A stretch of 24,370 nucleotides of DNA from JAFLDD01 sp049314715 (GCA_049314715.1 JBMOEL010000013.1:1-24370); one strand, 5' to 3'; positions 1 to 7,318 are shown, numbered from the stretch's first letter. The notes: generated by a model not told the origin, from the sequence alone. Made by a program: numbers and translations.

Positions 1-81
1 GTCATGCGCATGGGCAATCGCCAAATCAGCACCAAGCCCGCTCGACGCACCAGTGATAAGAATGTGTTTAGGATGTTTCAT
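1..81 (-). CDS. Short-chain dehydrogenase/reductase, N-terminal fragment (runs off window)
   Basis: The first 27 residues of a minus-strand protein are visible and the rest lies outside the window. After a short basic start, residues 7-17 read ILITGASSGLG, the glycine-rich TGxxxGxG nucleotide-binding motif of the SDR superfamily, at the expected position behind the first beta strand. SDRs are NAD(P)(H)-dependent oxidoreductases; the substrate cannot be told from this fragment. The ATG at 81-79 has only a weak AAGAGA upstream. The gene lies 68 bp downstream of map on the same strand and could be co-transcribed with it. The fold assignment is firm, the function open. Confidence 0.8.
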   Translation of the reverse strand, partial: MKHPKHILITGASSGLGADLAIAHAHD

Positions 82-149
82 ATCTCTTACTTATAACCCA
101 CGCTTGGACGGCTGTTGAGGCCGAAAGGCTGCGCGCCGCTTGAGCGCAT

Positions 150-968
150 TTATGAAGCAAATGGCGGGCAATGGAAGCCCTTCGGGCTCGCCGTGAAAAT
201 CTCAAAACCATCTTTGGTCACGGCAATGGAATGCTCAAACTGCGCGCTGAGTGATTTATCACGCGTTGTCACCGTCCACCCGTCATGCTTATTCAAAATG
301 GTTGGTGCCTTACCCACGTTAATCATCGGCTCGACGGTGAAGAACATCCCCTCTTCCAGCACCGTGCCCGTACCTGCTTTGCCAAAATGCATGATATTCG
401 GCGCGGTGTGGAAAATCTTCCCCAAACCATGGCCGCAATATTCGCGCACGATGCCAAAACCAAACGGCTCAACATACGATTGAATCGCGTGGCCAATATC
501 GCCCGTCGTCGCCCCAGGGCGCACCACTTCAATCCCGCGCATCATCGCGTCATAGGTCACCTGCGTTAGGCGCTTAGCCTTAATCGGCACGTCGCCCACC
601 CAAAAGGTGCGGCTCGTGTCGCCATGCCACCCATCGACAATGGTCGTCACGTCGATATTCACGATATCGCCGTCTTTGAGTTTCAAGTCCGACGGAATAC
701 CGTGGCACACCACATGATTCACCGAGGTGCAGACCGATTTCGGAAAGCCGCGATAGCCCAGCGGAGCTGGAATTGCGCCCGCCGCAAGAATCATTTCATG
801 ACACTTGGTATTAATCTCGTCCGTCGTGATACCAGGGCGCACGAAATCCACCATCGCGTCGAGAATCGTCGCCGCCAATAGGCCGGACTTGCGCATTCCC
901 TCAAAGTCCGCTGCGGTGTGTGTGGTCACTGGCCGACTATCGAACATATCTTCTGCCTCATCATACAT
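150..968 (-). CDS. map: Methionine aminopeptidase, type I
   Basis: Cytosolic metalloprotease that removes the initiator methionine from nascent proteins. The five metal ligands of the M24A family are visible (272-residue numbering): D106 in VNIDVT, D117 in HGDTSRTF, H180 in CGHGLGKIFH, E213 in FTVEPMI and E245 in QFEHSIAVT, with the substrate-binding H89 in VVCHGIPS. There is no N-terminal zinc-finger extension, as in bacterial type Ia enzymes. The frame stays open upstream to an ATG at 1010, adding 14 residues. I prefer 968 because MYDEAEDMFDSR resembles the family N-terminus and leaves room for promoters towards the divergent cinA-like gene; no strong Shine-Dalgarno decides it. Confidence 0.93.
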   Translation of the reverse strand: MYDEAEDMFDSRPVTTHTAADFEGMRKSGLLAATILDAMVDFVRPGITTDEINTKCHEMILAAGAIPAPLGYRGFPKSVCTSVNHVVCHGIPSDLKLKDGDIVNIDVTTIVDGWHGDTSRTFWVGDVPIKAKRLTQVTYDAMMRGIEVVRPGATTGDIGHAIQSYVEPFGFGIVREYCGHGLGKIFHTAPNIMHFGKAGTGTVLEEGMFFTVEPMINVGKAPTILNKHDGWTVTTRDKSLSAQFEHSIAVTKDGFEIFTASPKGFHCPPFAS

Positions 969-997
969 ACGATATTTAGAGCATAGAGCATGGCCGC

Positions 998-1026
998 TTG
1001 CAAGCCGCATAAAGCCGTACTATCTA
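998..1026 (+). promoter_or_regulatory. Possible promoter of the CinA-like gene, near-leaderless
   Basis: TTGCAA at 998-1003 and TATCTA at 1021-1026 are separated by 17 bp, a sigma-70-like layout with a weak -10. Transcription would start about 7 nt further on, at or beside the ATG at 1033, giving a leaderless or almost leaderless message. There is no Shine-Dalgarno in front of this ATG, which fits. The call rests on spacing and weak boxes only. Confidence 0.25.
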
Positions 1027-1032
1027 GGGCGC

Positions 1033-1788
1033 ATGAACACACTCGTCACCGCATCGCTTTGCATCATTGGCAATGAAATCCTCTCTGGCCGCACGCAAGA
1101 CAAAAACCTCGCCTATCTCGCCACCGAACTAAACCGCGTCGGCATCCAACTGCGCGAAGTGCGCGTCGTGCCAGACGTTGAGGGTGAAATTGTCGCCGCC
1201 GTCAATGCCCTGCGCAGCAAATATGATTACCTCTTTACCACAGGCGGGATTGGGCCGACGCACGACGATATTACGACAGCTTCGATTGCCAAGGCATTCG
1301 GTGTAAAGGTCATTCGCCACCCTGAGGCAGAGCGCCTCCTGCGCGCCCATTACACGCCCGAGCAAATCAATGAAGCGCGCCTCAAAATGGCAGACGTGGC
1401 CGAAGGCAGCGAGCTGATTCCCAATGTGGTAAGCGCAGCGCCGGGTTTTCGCATCGGCAATGTGTTCGTGATGGCAGGCGTGCCGAAAATCATGCAGGCC
1501 ATGTTGATTGCGGCGATTCCGCACCTCAAAGGCGGCGCGGTGGTGCAGTCGGTCAACATCACCACCAACTTGCCCGAAGGTACGATTGCCGCAGGCCTGA
1601 CCGACATTCAAACCCGCTACGCGGATATCGATATTGGCAGCTACCCCTATTATAAGCAAGGCACCGTGGCCACCACGCTGGTGTTTAGGGGCATCGAAGC
1701 CGCCCGCGCCGAAGCCGCAGCCAAAGAGACAGAGGCGATGATTTTGGGATTAGGTGGAAAGATTATCCCCGCTCCCGAAGCTGCCTAG
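1033..1788 (+). CDS. CinA-like molybdopterin-binding (MoCF) domain protein
   Basis: A 251-residue protein made of a single MoCF_biosynth/MPTb domain, as in the N-terminal half of CinA. Visible markers are ASLCIIGNEILSGRTQDKN at the start, the nucleotide/cofactor-binding TTGGIGPTHDDITT around residues 68-81, and AGVPKIMQAML near residue 152. The C-terminal PncC nicotinamide-nucleotide amidase domain of full CinA is absent, which is usual in alphaproteobacteria, where CinA-N and CinA-C are often separate proteins. In the family this domain has been linked to ADP-ribose pyrophosphatase activity and NAD-cycle repair; activity here is inferred only. The frame extends upstream of 1033, but homology begins at MNTLVTASLCIIGNE. 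It is divergent from map. Confidence 0.88.
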   Translation: MNTLVTASLCIIGNEILSGRTQDKNLAYLATELNRVGIQLREVRVVPDVEGEIVAAVNALRSKYDYLFTTGGIGPTHDDITTASIAKAFGVKVIRHPEAERLLRAHYTPEQINEARLKMADVAEGSELIPNVVSAAPGFRIGNVFVMAGVPKIMQAMLIAAIPHLKGGAVVQSVNITTNLPEGTIAAGLTDIQTRYADIDIGSYPYYKQGTVATTLVFRGIEAARAEAAAKETEAMILGLGGKIIPAPEAA

Positions 1789-1816
1789 TTGCATTTCACA
1801 GAATCGCTGATAGTTT
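1789..1816 (+). promoter_or_regulatory. Possible promoter of tRNA-Leu
   Basis: TTGCAT at 1789-1794 begins on the base after the cinA-like stop codon and is followed after 16 bp by TAGTTT at 1811-1816. The implied start lies a few bases before the mature tRNA at 1827. The -35 is good and the -10 poor, so this is tentative. The tRNA could also be processed from read-through of the upstream gene. Confidence 0.3.
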
Positions 1817-1826
1817 GCGCCCGAGT

Positions 1827-1913
1827 GCTCTCGTGGTGGAACTGGTAGACACGCCAGACTTAAAATCTGTTTCGAGTAATCGAGTGCCGGTTCGATTCCG
1901 GCCGAGAGCACCA
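1827..1913 (+). tRNA. tRNA-Leu (anticodon UAA)
   Basis: An 87-nt tRNA with encoded CCA. The acceptor stem is GCTCTCG (1827-1833) paired with CGAGAGC (1903-1909), then discriminator A and CCA at 1911-1913. The D-arm region GTGGTGGAACTGGTAGACACG, with its inner bases in the class II leucine form, is followed by stem CAGA, loop CTTAAAA and stem TCTG, giving anticodon TAA. A long variable arm with stem CGAG/CTCG-type bases separates it from the T-arm CCGG-TTCGATT-CCGG. The long variable arm and UAA anticodon identify leucine. It is the left boundary of the accessory tract. Confidence 0.97.
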
Positions 1914-1940
1914 CTTCGGAAGTGGCCGTTTAAAAAACGG
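1911..1940 (+). other. Two tandem hairpins directly after tRNA-Leu
   Basis: CCACTT-CGG-AAGTGG at 1911-1925 is a perfect 6-bp hairpin whose left arm starts with the CCA end of the tRNA. It is followed at once by CCGTTT-AAA-AAACGG at 1926-1940, a second perfect 6-bp hairpin. Neither is followed by a T-run, so they are not canonical intrinsic terminators. They may be processing signals or part of an integration remnant, since the second overlaps a tRNA T-arm-like segment. Confidence 0.5.
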
Positions 1941-1959
1941 TTCGAGTCCGCTCCAGTCA
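1938..1959 (+). repeat. tRNA 3'-end-like fragment, first copy
   Basis: CGGTTCGAGTCCG followed by CTCCAGTCA has the layout of a T-arm (CGG, 7-nt loop TTCGAGT, CCG) plus an acceptor 3' strand. It repeats CGGTTCGA of the tRNA-Leu T-arm at 1888-1895. No anticodon or 5' half is present, so it is not a tRNA gene. It may be an old attachment-site remnant. Confidence 0.35.
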
Positions 1960-2051
1960 AAGATTGGCTGTGGTTCTAACTTTCCGATACCCAATTTGCA
2001 TGGATTCGGATAGAAATGATACGATTCAAATAGATGGGCGGTTCTAACTAT

Positions 2052-2687
2052 ATGACTAAACTCAAAGCCATTCTCAAGTTTGTAGTGATTGCAGCCGCAG
2101 CTATTGCTGGCCTCATATATTTGAATAGTCAGAATTCTGAAACTCAAATGCTGGTTGGCGTCTGCGGTCTAATCCTGTATCTTGCTTATTTAGGCAATCA
2201 ACGCATTGACGAACTGAAAAAAGAAAAATTTTATCACTGCACTTTTGAGAAAGAAATAATCGCAGCTGACAGTGACGAAGCAATAGCTAGGCTTAAGGTC
2301 GAATATAAGTTGCCGTTTCCCCCCTATATTGGCTTGCAAGTTTCTGGACATCTAAATCCTGCGCCTGAGGATTGCGATGATTACGAAAATCATGATTTTC
2401 AATCATTCTATACGGACAAAATAATCGACGTAGTTTTTTACTATTCTAGCTTTAATTGCAAAGTTGAACCTTATAAAATGAAAGCTGACGACAAGATAGA
2501 AGAAGTGATTATTGCATACAGTGAAGGTGCATGGAAACCTGATGCAATGTCTTTAATACTTGATAGAGGCAGAGCTTTATTTACCTTCATAGATGAACAT
2601 CTTATAAAATTAGAAAAACTTGATGATGATGCTTCTAAAAAGCAATACCTAAGGTTTGAGAGAGTTAAAAAGAAGTTAGGGCGCTAA
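2052..2687 (+). CDS. Hypothetical two-pass membrane protein, A+T-rich
   Basis: No family recognised. From the ATG at 2052 the protein has 211 residues. Two hydrophobic segments lie at the N-terminus, about residues 6-23 (LKFVVIAAAAIAGLIYL) and 34-51 (MLVGVCGLILYLAYLGN), joined by a short polar loop. A charged, mostly soluble domain of about 155 residues follows, rich in Asp, Glu and Lys, probably on the cytoplasmic side. The frame is also open from an ATG at 2034, six codons upstream; GGGCGG at 2037-2042 lies ahead of the 2052 start, which I prefer. The gene is visibly more A+T-rich than the flanking housekeeping genes and lies inside the tract bounded by tRNA-like fragments, suggesting acquisition. 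Confidence 0.7.
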   Translation: MTKLKAILKFVVIAAAAIAGLIYLNSQNSETQMLVGVCGLILYLAYLGNQRIDELKKEKFYHCTFEKEIIAADSDEAIARLKVEYKLPFPPYIGLQVSGHLNPAPEDCDDYENHDFQSFYTDKIIDVVFYYSSFNCKVEPYKMKADDKIEEVIIAYSEGAWKPDAMSLILDRGRALFTFIDEHLIKLEKLDDDASKKQYLRFERVKKKLGR

Positions 2688-2725
2688 GACATCTGTACAG
2701 AATCTAGTGCTAGAAAGCAGGGGCA

Positions 2726-3367
2726 ATGATTCAACCAGATGACATAGCCACTAAGGGTATAGGGCCGCTGTTGCGCCTTATTATTCGTTTTATACCTTAC
2801 CTATTCTTTTCGGTAAGAAACTATTGTCGCCGCCCAAACCTCAAGCTCTCTTTAAGTCAGAAAAATTTTTCATTTGAGGACTCTAATAAAACAAAACATG
2901 ATTATTTTTTTCCCTGTGTCATCATAGATAATCCCTCAAATAACGAATATACAATAAACCCTAGCTCAATACGAATTAACAGAGAAACGTATTCAGGTTG
3001 CGTTAGCTCAAATCCAATCTTTAGCCGCTGTAGAGAAGGCACTAAAGCAGAAGTCAAACTAAGCTGCCTTGATCAAAACAATCTGTGCTCCTTTTACATG
3101 AATAATTGGCAGGCAGTCGTTCAAAATACTGCTCCGTCTCTAAAATTAGGTGCGCACGACAAATTGATTTTGCCTTTATTCTTCCACCACAACCCCCATT
3201 TTATCGTAGATAAATTTGCAGATTCTATTTTATGGCTTCCGACAACAAAGATTAGCGTGCGCTTCAAGATCAATTCAATTGATGTGGAATATGGCATTAA
3301 GCGTCGGTCTGTGTATGAGCTTGCTATAAACTGGCTAGGTTTTTGGGGCAATAATTCGAGTACTTGA
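2726..3367 (+). CDS. Hypothetical protein, A+T-rich accessory gene
   Basis: A 213-residue protein with no family I recognise. An amphipathic-to-hydrophobic segment at about residues 12-30 (IGPLLRLIIRFIPYLFFSV) is followed by a basic stretch, so it may be a membrane anchor with a cytoplasmic domain behind it. The remainder alternates short hydrophobic and polar runs with many Ser, Asn and aromatic residues, suggestive of beta structure, and holds five or more cysteines. The ATG at 2726 is preceded by CAGGGGC at a suitable distance. It starts 38 bp after the preceding gene on the same strand, and both look like one small transcription unit ending at the hairpin at 3455-3480. Confidence 0.65.
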   Translation: MIQPDDIATKGIGPLLRLIIRFIPYLFFSVRNYCRRPNLKLSLSQKNFSFEDSNKTKHDYFFPCVIIDNPSNNEYTINPSSIRINRETYSGCVSSNPIFSRCREGTKAEVKLSCLDQNNLCSFYMNNWQAVVQNTAPSLKLGAHDKLILPLFFHHNPHFIVDKFADSILWLPTTKISVRFKINSIDVEYGIKRRSVYELAINWLGFWGNNSST

Positions 3368-3409
3368 GCAATTTCCCCATACCCTGTAAACCCTCAAGAA
3401 ATTGCATTA

Positions 3410-3442
3410 GGCGGTTCGAACTTTTTCCGCGCTGGTGCACCA
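3410..3442 (+). repeat. Degenerate copy of the tRNA-Leu 3' end
   Basis: The block GGCGGTTCGA ... TTCCG ... GCACCA shares CGGTTCGA (8 nt), TTCCG (5 nt) and GCACCA (6 nt), in order, with the tRNA-Leu 3' end at 1888-1913. It has about five extra bases (ACTTT) after the first block. There is no upstream tRNA body. This is the pattern expected of a decayed attR left by an element that integrated at the tRNA gene; the 1.5 kb between the copies holds exactly the two unknown genes. Confidence 0.35.
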
Positions 3443-3454
3443 TTTAAGAATAGC

Positions 3455-3480
3455 ACCTATGCAATAATAGCATAGGTTTT
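3455..3480 (+). terminator. Intrinsic terminator-like hairpin
   Basis: ACCTATGC (3455-3462), loop AATAATA, then GCATAGGT (3470-3477) form an 8-bp stem followed by TTTT through 3480. It lies about 90 bp after the stop of the 2726-3367 gene and just before the exonuclease promoter region, so it would separate the two transcription units. The stem is only moderately GC-rich and the T-run short. Confidence 0.55.
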
Positions 3481-3500
3481 GTCACTAACCTGTCATAAAT
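3480..3500 (+). promoter_or_regulatory. PhoB-box-like direct repeat upstream of the exonuclease gene
   Basis: TGTCAC at 3480-3485 and TGTCATAAAT at 3491-3500 are direct repeats with an 11-bp period; a weaker third TGCAC follows at 3502, again 11 bp on. The known PhoB box is two 11-bp repeats of the form CTGTCATAAAT. The site ends 43 bp before the exonuclease ATG. A near-identical block occurs at 12850-12870. PhoB control is inferred from the motif only; another regulator that reads direct repeats is possible. Confidence 0.45.
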
Positions 3501-3543
3501 CTGCACTAAGAAAGCCCCAATCACCTTACGATGGGTAAGAAAC

Positions 3544-6033
3544 ATGACAGAAAAACTGCAAGAAAAATTCCCCAAAAGAATTGTGGTGATGGACACAGAA
3601 TCCATGGGTTTGGCTAATTACCAAGCCGACAGCGCCAAAGATTTTGGCGTCTATCAAATTTCAGCATTAAAGTTCGACCTCTTCGAAGATGGGCATTTAC
3701 GCTTCGTCGACCATATGGATTTAATGGTGGAGCCTGATCCAGAAATAATCTTCAAAGACCCCCGCGAAGGTGCCAAAAATCGTCATCGTTTTTATACCGA
3801 CTACGATACATTAGAAAGTGGTAAGGAATCTGCTTGCTTCAAAGCCTATGAACAGGCCATGTTTGACCCCAATGTGGGCTTAGAAACACATTACTTTTAC
3901 GAATTAAAAAATCCGCAAATTCAAAAGATAATTGCAGAATTACCAAACGGGGAACGTGAGGAAGAAGAGTATAAATATCGTTCACGTTTTCGTCCCTATT
4001 CAGATCATGTAGCGCCAGAAAATATTCGTGATTTTCGTACCAGTATCAAAGACAGCTTTAGAAGACCCGCTAAAAACTTGTCACGCCGTGCAGACGGTGA
4101 TTTTGTTGAGTACACAGAAGATGCTGAAGAAAATCAACGCTTGAATGATGCGCAGATTTTCTCAGGGAACAAAAGTAATACATTGCTAGTCTATGAAAAT
4201 CTCAAGCACCAGAGAGACTATTATCAGCAGCAGGGCGACACTCAAAAAGCAGAAGAGATAGATGTGCTGCGTCTTGAGATGCTTGAGGAGCTACAACAAG
4301 AGCCTTGGCGTATCGAACAAATTGATGAGACCGAAGGCGCATCAAGGGCCACAGGGTTTAAGTGTGTCGAAGACCTGCGTCATAAAGCCGAAACAGTGAA
4401 CAGAGATAGTTTTAATGGGCGCCCAGCGAGCTATGCTGAGGCCGCAGAAAGATTTTCTAGTTTTTGCGAGGGTACTGAAGCGATGGTCGGGCATAATGTC
4501 ATGTTCGATTTCTCGATCATGGACAGGCTTTTTGCAAAGGCCAATCAATTGGTGGGCGAAAATCGCTTTCGTTTCCCATTCACCCAAGACCGCATCATTG
4601 ACAGCTTACCACTCAGCGCATTGAGCCCAGAGCGTTTTGGTAAACGTAACAGCCTTGATGCCTTGATTGATGACGAACCCTACGCGGACACACCAGATGT
4701 AAAATTACAAATGGAACAAGACATCGAGAATATCGAGGGAGTCGGCCAAGAAACGCTTAAAAAATGCTTGGGCGGAAAAACCAGAATCGGCAGATTAGAC
4801 CCTGACAAAGAAACCAGAAGCAAAGGCGGCCATGATGCCATTGAAGATGTGTTTATCACCGCTGCAGTATTAGAGCGCATTGCAAAAGAGCGTGCGACAA
4901 AAGGAAAACCGCCTGTAGTTAATGCAGCCTCTGCCGTACAGGAAGCACTATGCGGTGATGCCATATCCGAGGCACCGATTATTGATCCATCCGCCATTCG
5001 AAGCCGTATTCCGAATAATGAATTGCAAGAAAGTATTGAACATCTTTGTGCATTTATTCCCGATACACCTTATGGCACAAACGAACATGATCAACGTGCC
5101 CGCAAAGCCTATGATTTCACTATTAAAATGCTTCGTGCAATGGACGCAATCGACCCTACAGAACCAGAAAAGATTCTTCATACTAATCGCGAAGAGAACG
5201 GCGTGTTGGTCAACTTACAAAAACTTATCCCCTCACTCGGCTATATCGCACGTGGCCGACAGTTATTTGATAGCCGTTATGCAGACATATTCAGTGACGC
5301 GTACTTAACCAAAGGTAATTTTCCAAATTTAGTGATCGCACAAAAAACACAACGCGAATGGGCAGACCGTGTAGAGGGTGACCTTGATAATTTTGTCCTC
5401 AGTCCATATGACTTCAATGCCAGCGCGCCATTCCTACATTGGGAAGATCCTCAGCAATTGCATCAAGATCTTAAAATCATGCATGAATTCCGGCATTTTA
5501 TTACACCGTATGGTTCACGTGTACGTTACGAAGCACCGCCCAAAGGTGCAGAAAGTGAAATACCTTGGCTTTCTATATCTGAACCTGCACCAAAACCACT
5601 GGATAACACTAGTGGCGAAGAACGTAAGGATAGCCCACGTGATAAACAGGCGAAAGCCGTCCACCATAATGTACACCGTATATATAACGTACTGCATAAT
5701 GCATATAGGGATGGAACTTTGGGGAATGAAAAAGAAGGAGATATTTTAAGGATAAGCGCCGACCCAGTCGATCACCGCCTGTGTGTAAAAATACGGCACG
5801 ATGCGCTGATAAAAGCCCACGAAATGGAACCAGAGAATCCAATTTCCCTGCGCGGACAACGTGACGAAGCGGATCAAACCATAGACTATGATGATGTTAA
5901 TCAAGACCCAGACGGCGCAGCGCCCGTAGACGCTGGTATGCAGGGACCACAAAGCACCACTAGAAACGGATTAGAACATATCCCAAAAACACTGGTGGAA
6001 CTGCTAGCGCAACGACCCCGCCAGAAAAGCTAA
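3544..6033 (+). CDS. Large DEDDh 3'-5' exonuclease of the DnaQ/RNase T/ExoI superfamily
   Basis: An 829-residue protein whose N-terminal half carries a complete DEDDh site: D17 and E19 in VVMDTESMGL (Exo I motif), D322 in VGHNVMFDFSIMD (Exo II), and H430 and D435 in GGHDAIEDVF (Exo III). Such enzymes hydrolyse DNA or RNA 3' ends with two metal ions. E. coli SbcB (475 aa) has these motifs far closer together; here about 300 residues, highly charged and partly helical, separate Exo I and Exo II. Residues 460-829 match no family I recognise and end in an acidic, low-complexity tail. The ATG at 3544 follows TAAG in GGGTAAGAAAC. The stop abuts the motE stop on the other strand (6033/6034). Nuclease activity is well supported; substrate and role are unknown. 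Confidence 0.82.
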   Translation: MTEKLQEKFPKRIVVMDTESMGLANYQADSAKDFGVYQISALKFDLFEDGHLRFVDHMDLMVEPDPEIIFKDPREGAKNRHRFYTDYDTLESGKESACFKAYEQAMFDPNVGLETHYFYELKNPQIQKIIAELPNGEREEEEYKYRSRFRPYSDHVAPENIRDFRTSIKDSFRRPAKNLSRRADGDFVEYTEDAEENQRLNDAQIFSGNKSNTLLVYENLKHQRDYYQQQGDTQKAEEIDVLRLEMLEELQQEPWRIEQIDETEGASRATGFKCVEDLRHKAETVNRDSFNGRPASYAEAAERFSSFCEGTEAMVGHNVMFDFSIMDRLFAKANQLVGENRFRFPFTQDRIIDSLPLSALSPERFGKRNSLDALIDDEPYADTPDVKLQMEQDIENIEGVGQETLKKCLGGKTRIGRLDPDKETRSKGGHDAIEDVFITAAVLERIAKERATKGKPPVVNAASAVQEALCGDAISEAPIIDPSAIRSRIPNNELQESIEHLCAFIPDTPYGTNEHDQRARKAYDFTIKMLRAMDAIDPTEPEKILHTNREENGVLVNLQKLIPSLGYIARGRQLFDSRYADIFSDAYLTKGNFPNLVIAQKTQREWADRVEGDLDNFVLSPYDFNASAPFLHWEDPQQLHQDLKIMHEFRHFITPYGSRVRYEAPPKGAESEIPWLSISEPAPKPLDNTSGEERKDSPRDKQAKAVHHNVHRIYNVLHNAYRDGTLGNEKEGDILRISADPVDHRLCVKIRHDALIKAHEMEPENPISLRGQRDEADQTIDYDDVNQDPDGAAPVDAGMQGPQSTTRNGLEHIPKTLVELLAQRPRQKS

Positions 6034-6810
6034 TTAAAGACCAGCAGCGCGTTCACGCGTTTGAGCGCGGATTTTGCGCAGCTCGGCGAGCTCCTGCGTC
6101 ACGTCGCGTGCACGTTTCGTGTCCATCCCCGCGAGAATTGGCGCCACTTTGCGCTCGGACATTTTATCGATAACATCCAGTAGAATCGGCATTTCGAGTT
6201 CATTGAAAATCGCCGCTGCGTCACCCGGTTTCATCGCCTCATAAATTTTCACGAGGCCTTTAATTTCGCCTTCCTGCTTCTCATTATACAGCTTCAAGAC
6301 CTTATCGAGATCTTCTTGCAGCTTTTTCATTTCGCGCACTTTGTCGTTAATGCGCTCTTCGGTGGCAGCCAACACGGTTTGCTTGAGGGTCAATTCCTCT
6401 TCGCGCGCGTCCAACTCTTCGCGGCGTTTGGAGAGGTTTTGCAAAATATCCAATTCCACGTCGGTGAATTGGGTTTCGTCCTTTTTCGCCTTCAGTGCTT
6501 CAATTTCTTTGACGGTCGATTTACCGGTTCCTTGCGCTTTTTCTTCCTCTTCTTTTTTAGCATCGCCGCCTTTAGCATCGGCTTTTTCTGTGGGTTTTGC
6601 TTCTGACTTGGCTTCTGGTTTTTCTTCAGGTTTTTTCGCGTCCTCCGCATAGGCTGAGCTTACCGTAAGCGTGCGGCGCAATTCCATACTGCCAATGAAA
6701 ATATCATTCAATTTAATGACGAGCATGAGGCTCAGCATCACCACCGTCAGCGGCAAGAGGCGCAGGCGCGGCGTTTGTGGTTTTTTCTTCTTTTTTGGTA
6801 CAGCAGCCAT
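6034..6810 (-). CDS. motE: MotE-like flagellar motor assembly protein
   Basis: A 258-residue inner-membrane protein. One transmembrane segment at about 16-36 (RLLPLTVVMLSLMLVIKL) is followed by a Lys/Glu/Ala-rich low-complexity stretch (about 55-100), a long coiled coil (about 105-185) and a C-terminal helical domain with KPGDAAAIFNELEM and VAPILAGMDTKRARDV, the MgtE-N/FliG-like repeat seen in alphaproteobacterial MotE, a periplasmic chaperone for the MotC motor protein. I chose the ATG at 6810: AAAGGTGA stands 5 nt ahead of it and the stop of the upstream gene is only 1 bp away, whereas the longer frame to 6897 would overlap that gene. It is the last gene of the fliL-fliM operon. The family is likely; the exact MotE role is inferred from context. 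Confidence 0.8.
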   Translation of the reverse strand: MAAVPKKKKKPQTPRLRLLPLTVVMLSLMLVIKLNDIFIGSMELRRTLTVSSAYAEDAKKPEEKPEAKSEAKPTEKADAKGGDAKKEEEEKAQGTGKSTVKEIEALKAKKDETQFTDVELDILQNLSKRREELDAREEELTLKQTVLAATEERINDKVREMKKLQEDLDKVLKLYNEKQEGEIKGLVKIYEAMKPGDAAAIFNELEMPILLDVIDKMSERKVAPILAGMDTKRARDVTQELAELRKIRAQTRERAAGL

Positions 6811-6811
6811 T

Positions 6812-7318
6812 TTATTCACCTTTGTTTTTGAGCGCGTCGAGTACTTCCTGTTCCGCGCGCGAACGCTGGCGAACACGGCGACTGCCCTCGCCTTCATCGG
6901 AAATATTCATCGCAGAACCACCCGAAGAGGTGGGCGCATTCACCGCAATCGACTCCACCCCGCGACGCACCGATTTAGGCGGCGTCACAGGCGCAGGGTT
7001 GCTCGAACGCATCGCACCCTCAGCAATGCCCGCCACGCGGTTACCCTTATCAATCATCGTCTGCAGGTCACCGACCAGAAAATTCGCCTTATCGATTTTA
7101 TGCTGCATATTTTCGCTTAAGCGATGGGTTGCCTCATGAATTTCGGCAATGCTTTTGGTAGCACGCTCGGTCGACTCATCAAACTCACGAATAATTTGCG
7201 CCAACTCCGAGCGGCTATCTTGCAGCACTTGGATGCGTTGATTGACGCGGCGGCAATAGACAATGGTGACAATCAACAGCACCGCCATCATGATATTGAT
7301 GAGAAGCGACAGCACCAT
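6812..7318 (-). CDS. DUF6468-like flagellar-locus membrane protein
   Basis: A 168-residue protein. An N-terminal membrane anchor at about 3-21 (LSLLINIMMAVLLIVTIVYC) is followed by a predicted helical, coiled-coil region (about 25-95) with heptad-like spacing, then a disordered Pro/Ser/Gly/Arg-rich tail. Proteins of this size and layout, usually labelled DUF6468, occur between fliM and the motE-like gene in alphaproteobacterial flagellar clusters; I make the link from position and architecture. The start codon overlaps the fliM stop by one base (TAATG), and the stop lies 1 bp from the motE start, so the three genes are translationally coupled. A role in motor or switch assembly is a guess from the neighbours. 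Confidence 0.7.
   Translation of the reverse strand: MVLSLLINIMMAVLLIVTIVYCRRVNQRIQVLQDSRSELAQIIREFDESTERATKSIAEIHEATHRLSENMQHKIDKANFLVGDLQTMIDKGNRVAGIAEGAMRSSNPAPVTPPKSVRRGVESIAVNAPTSSGGSAMNISDEGEGSRRVRQRSRAEQEVLDALKNKGE

Noticed and set aside
1860..2147. A minus-strand open frame across tRNA-Leu ending in ...CSRPESNRHS...
   Set aside because: This is the well-known translation artefact of antisense tRNA sequence; there is no start signal and it overlaps a clear tRNA.
6316..6652. Phe/Ser-rich open frames on the plus strand opposite the motE gene.
   Set aside because: They mirror the Lys/Glu low-complexity region of MotE read backwards; no start signals and no family.
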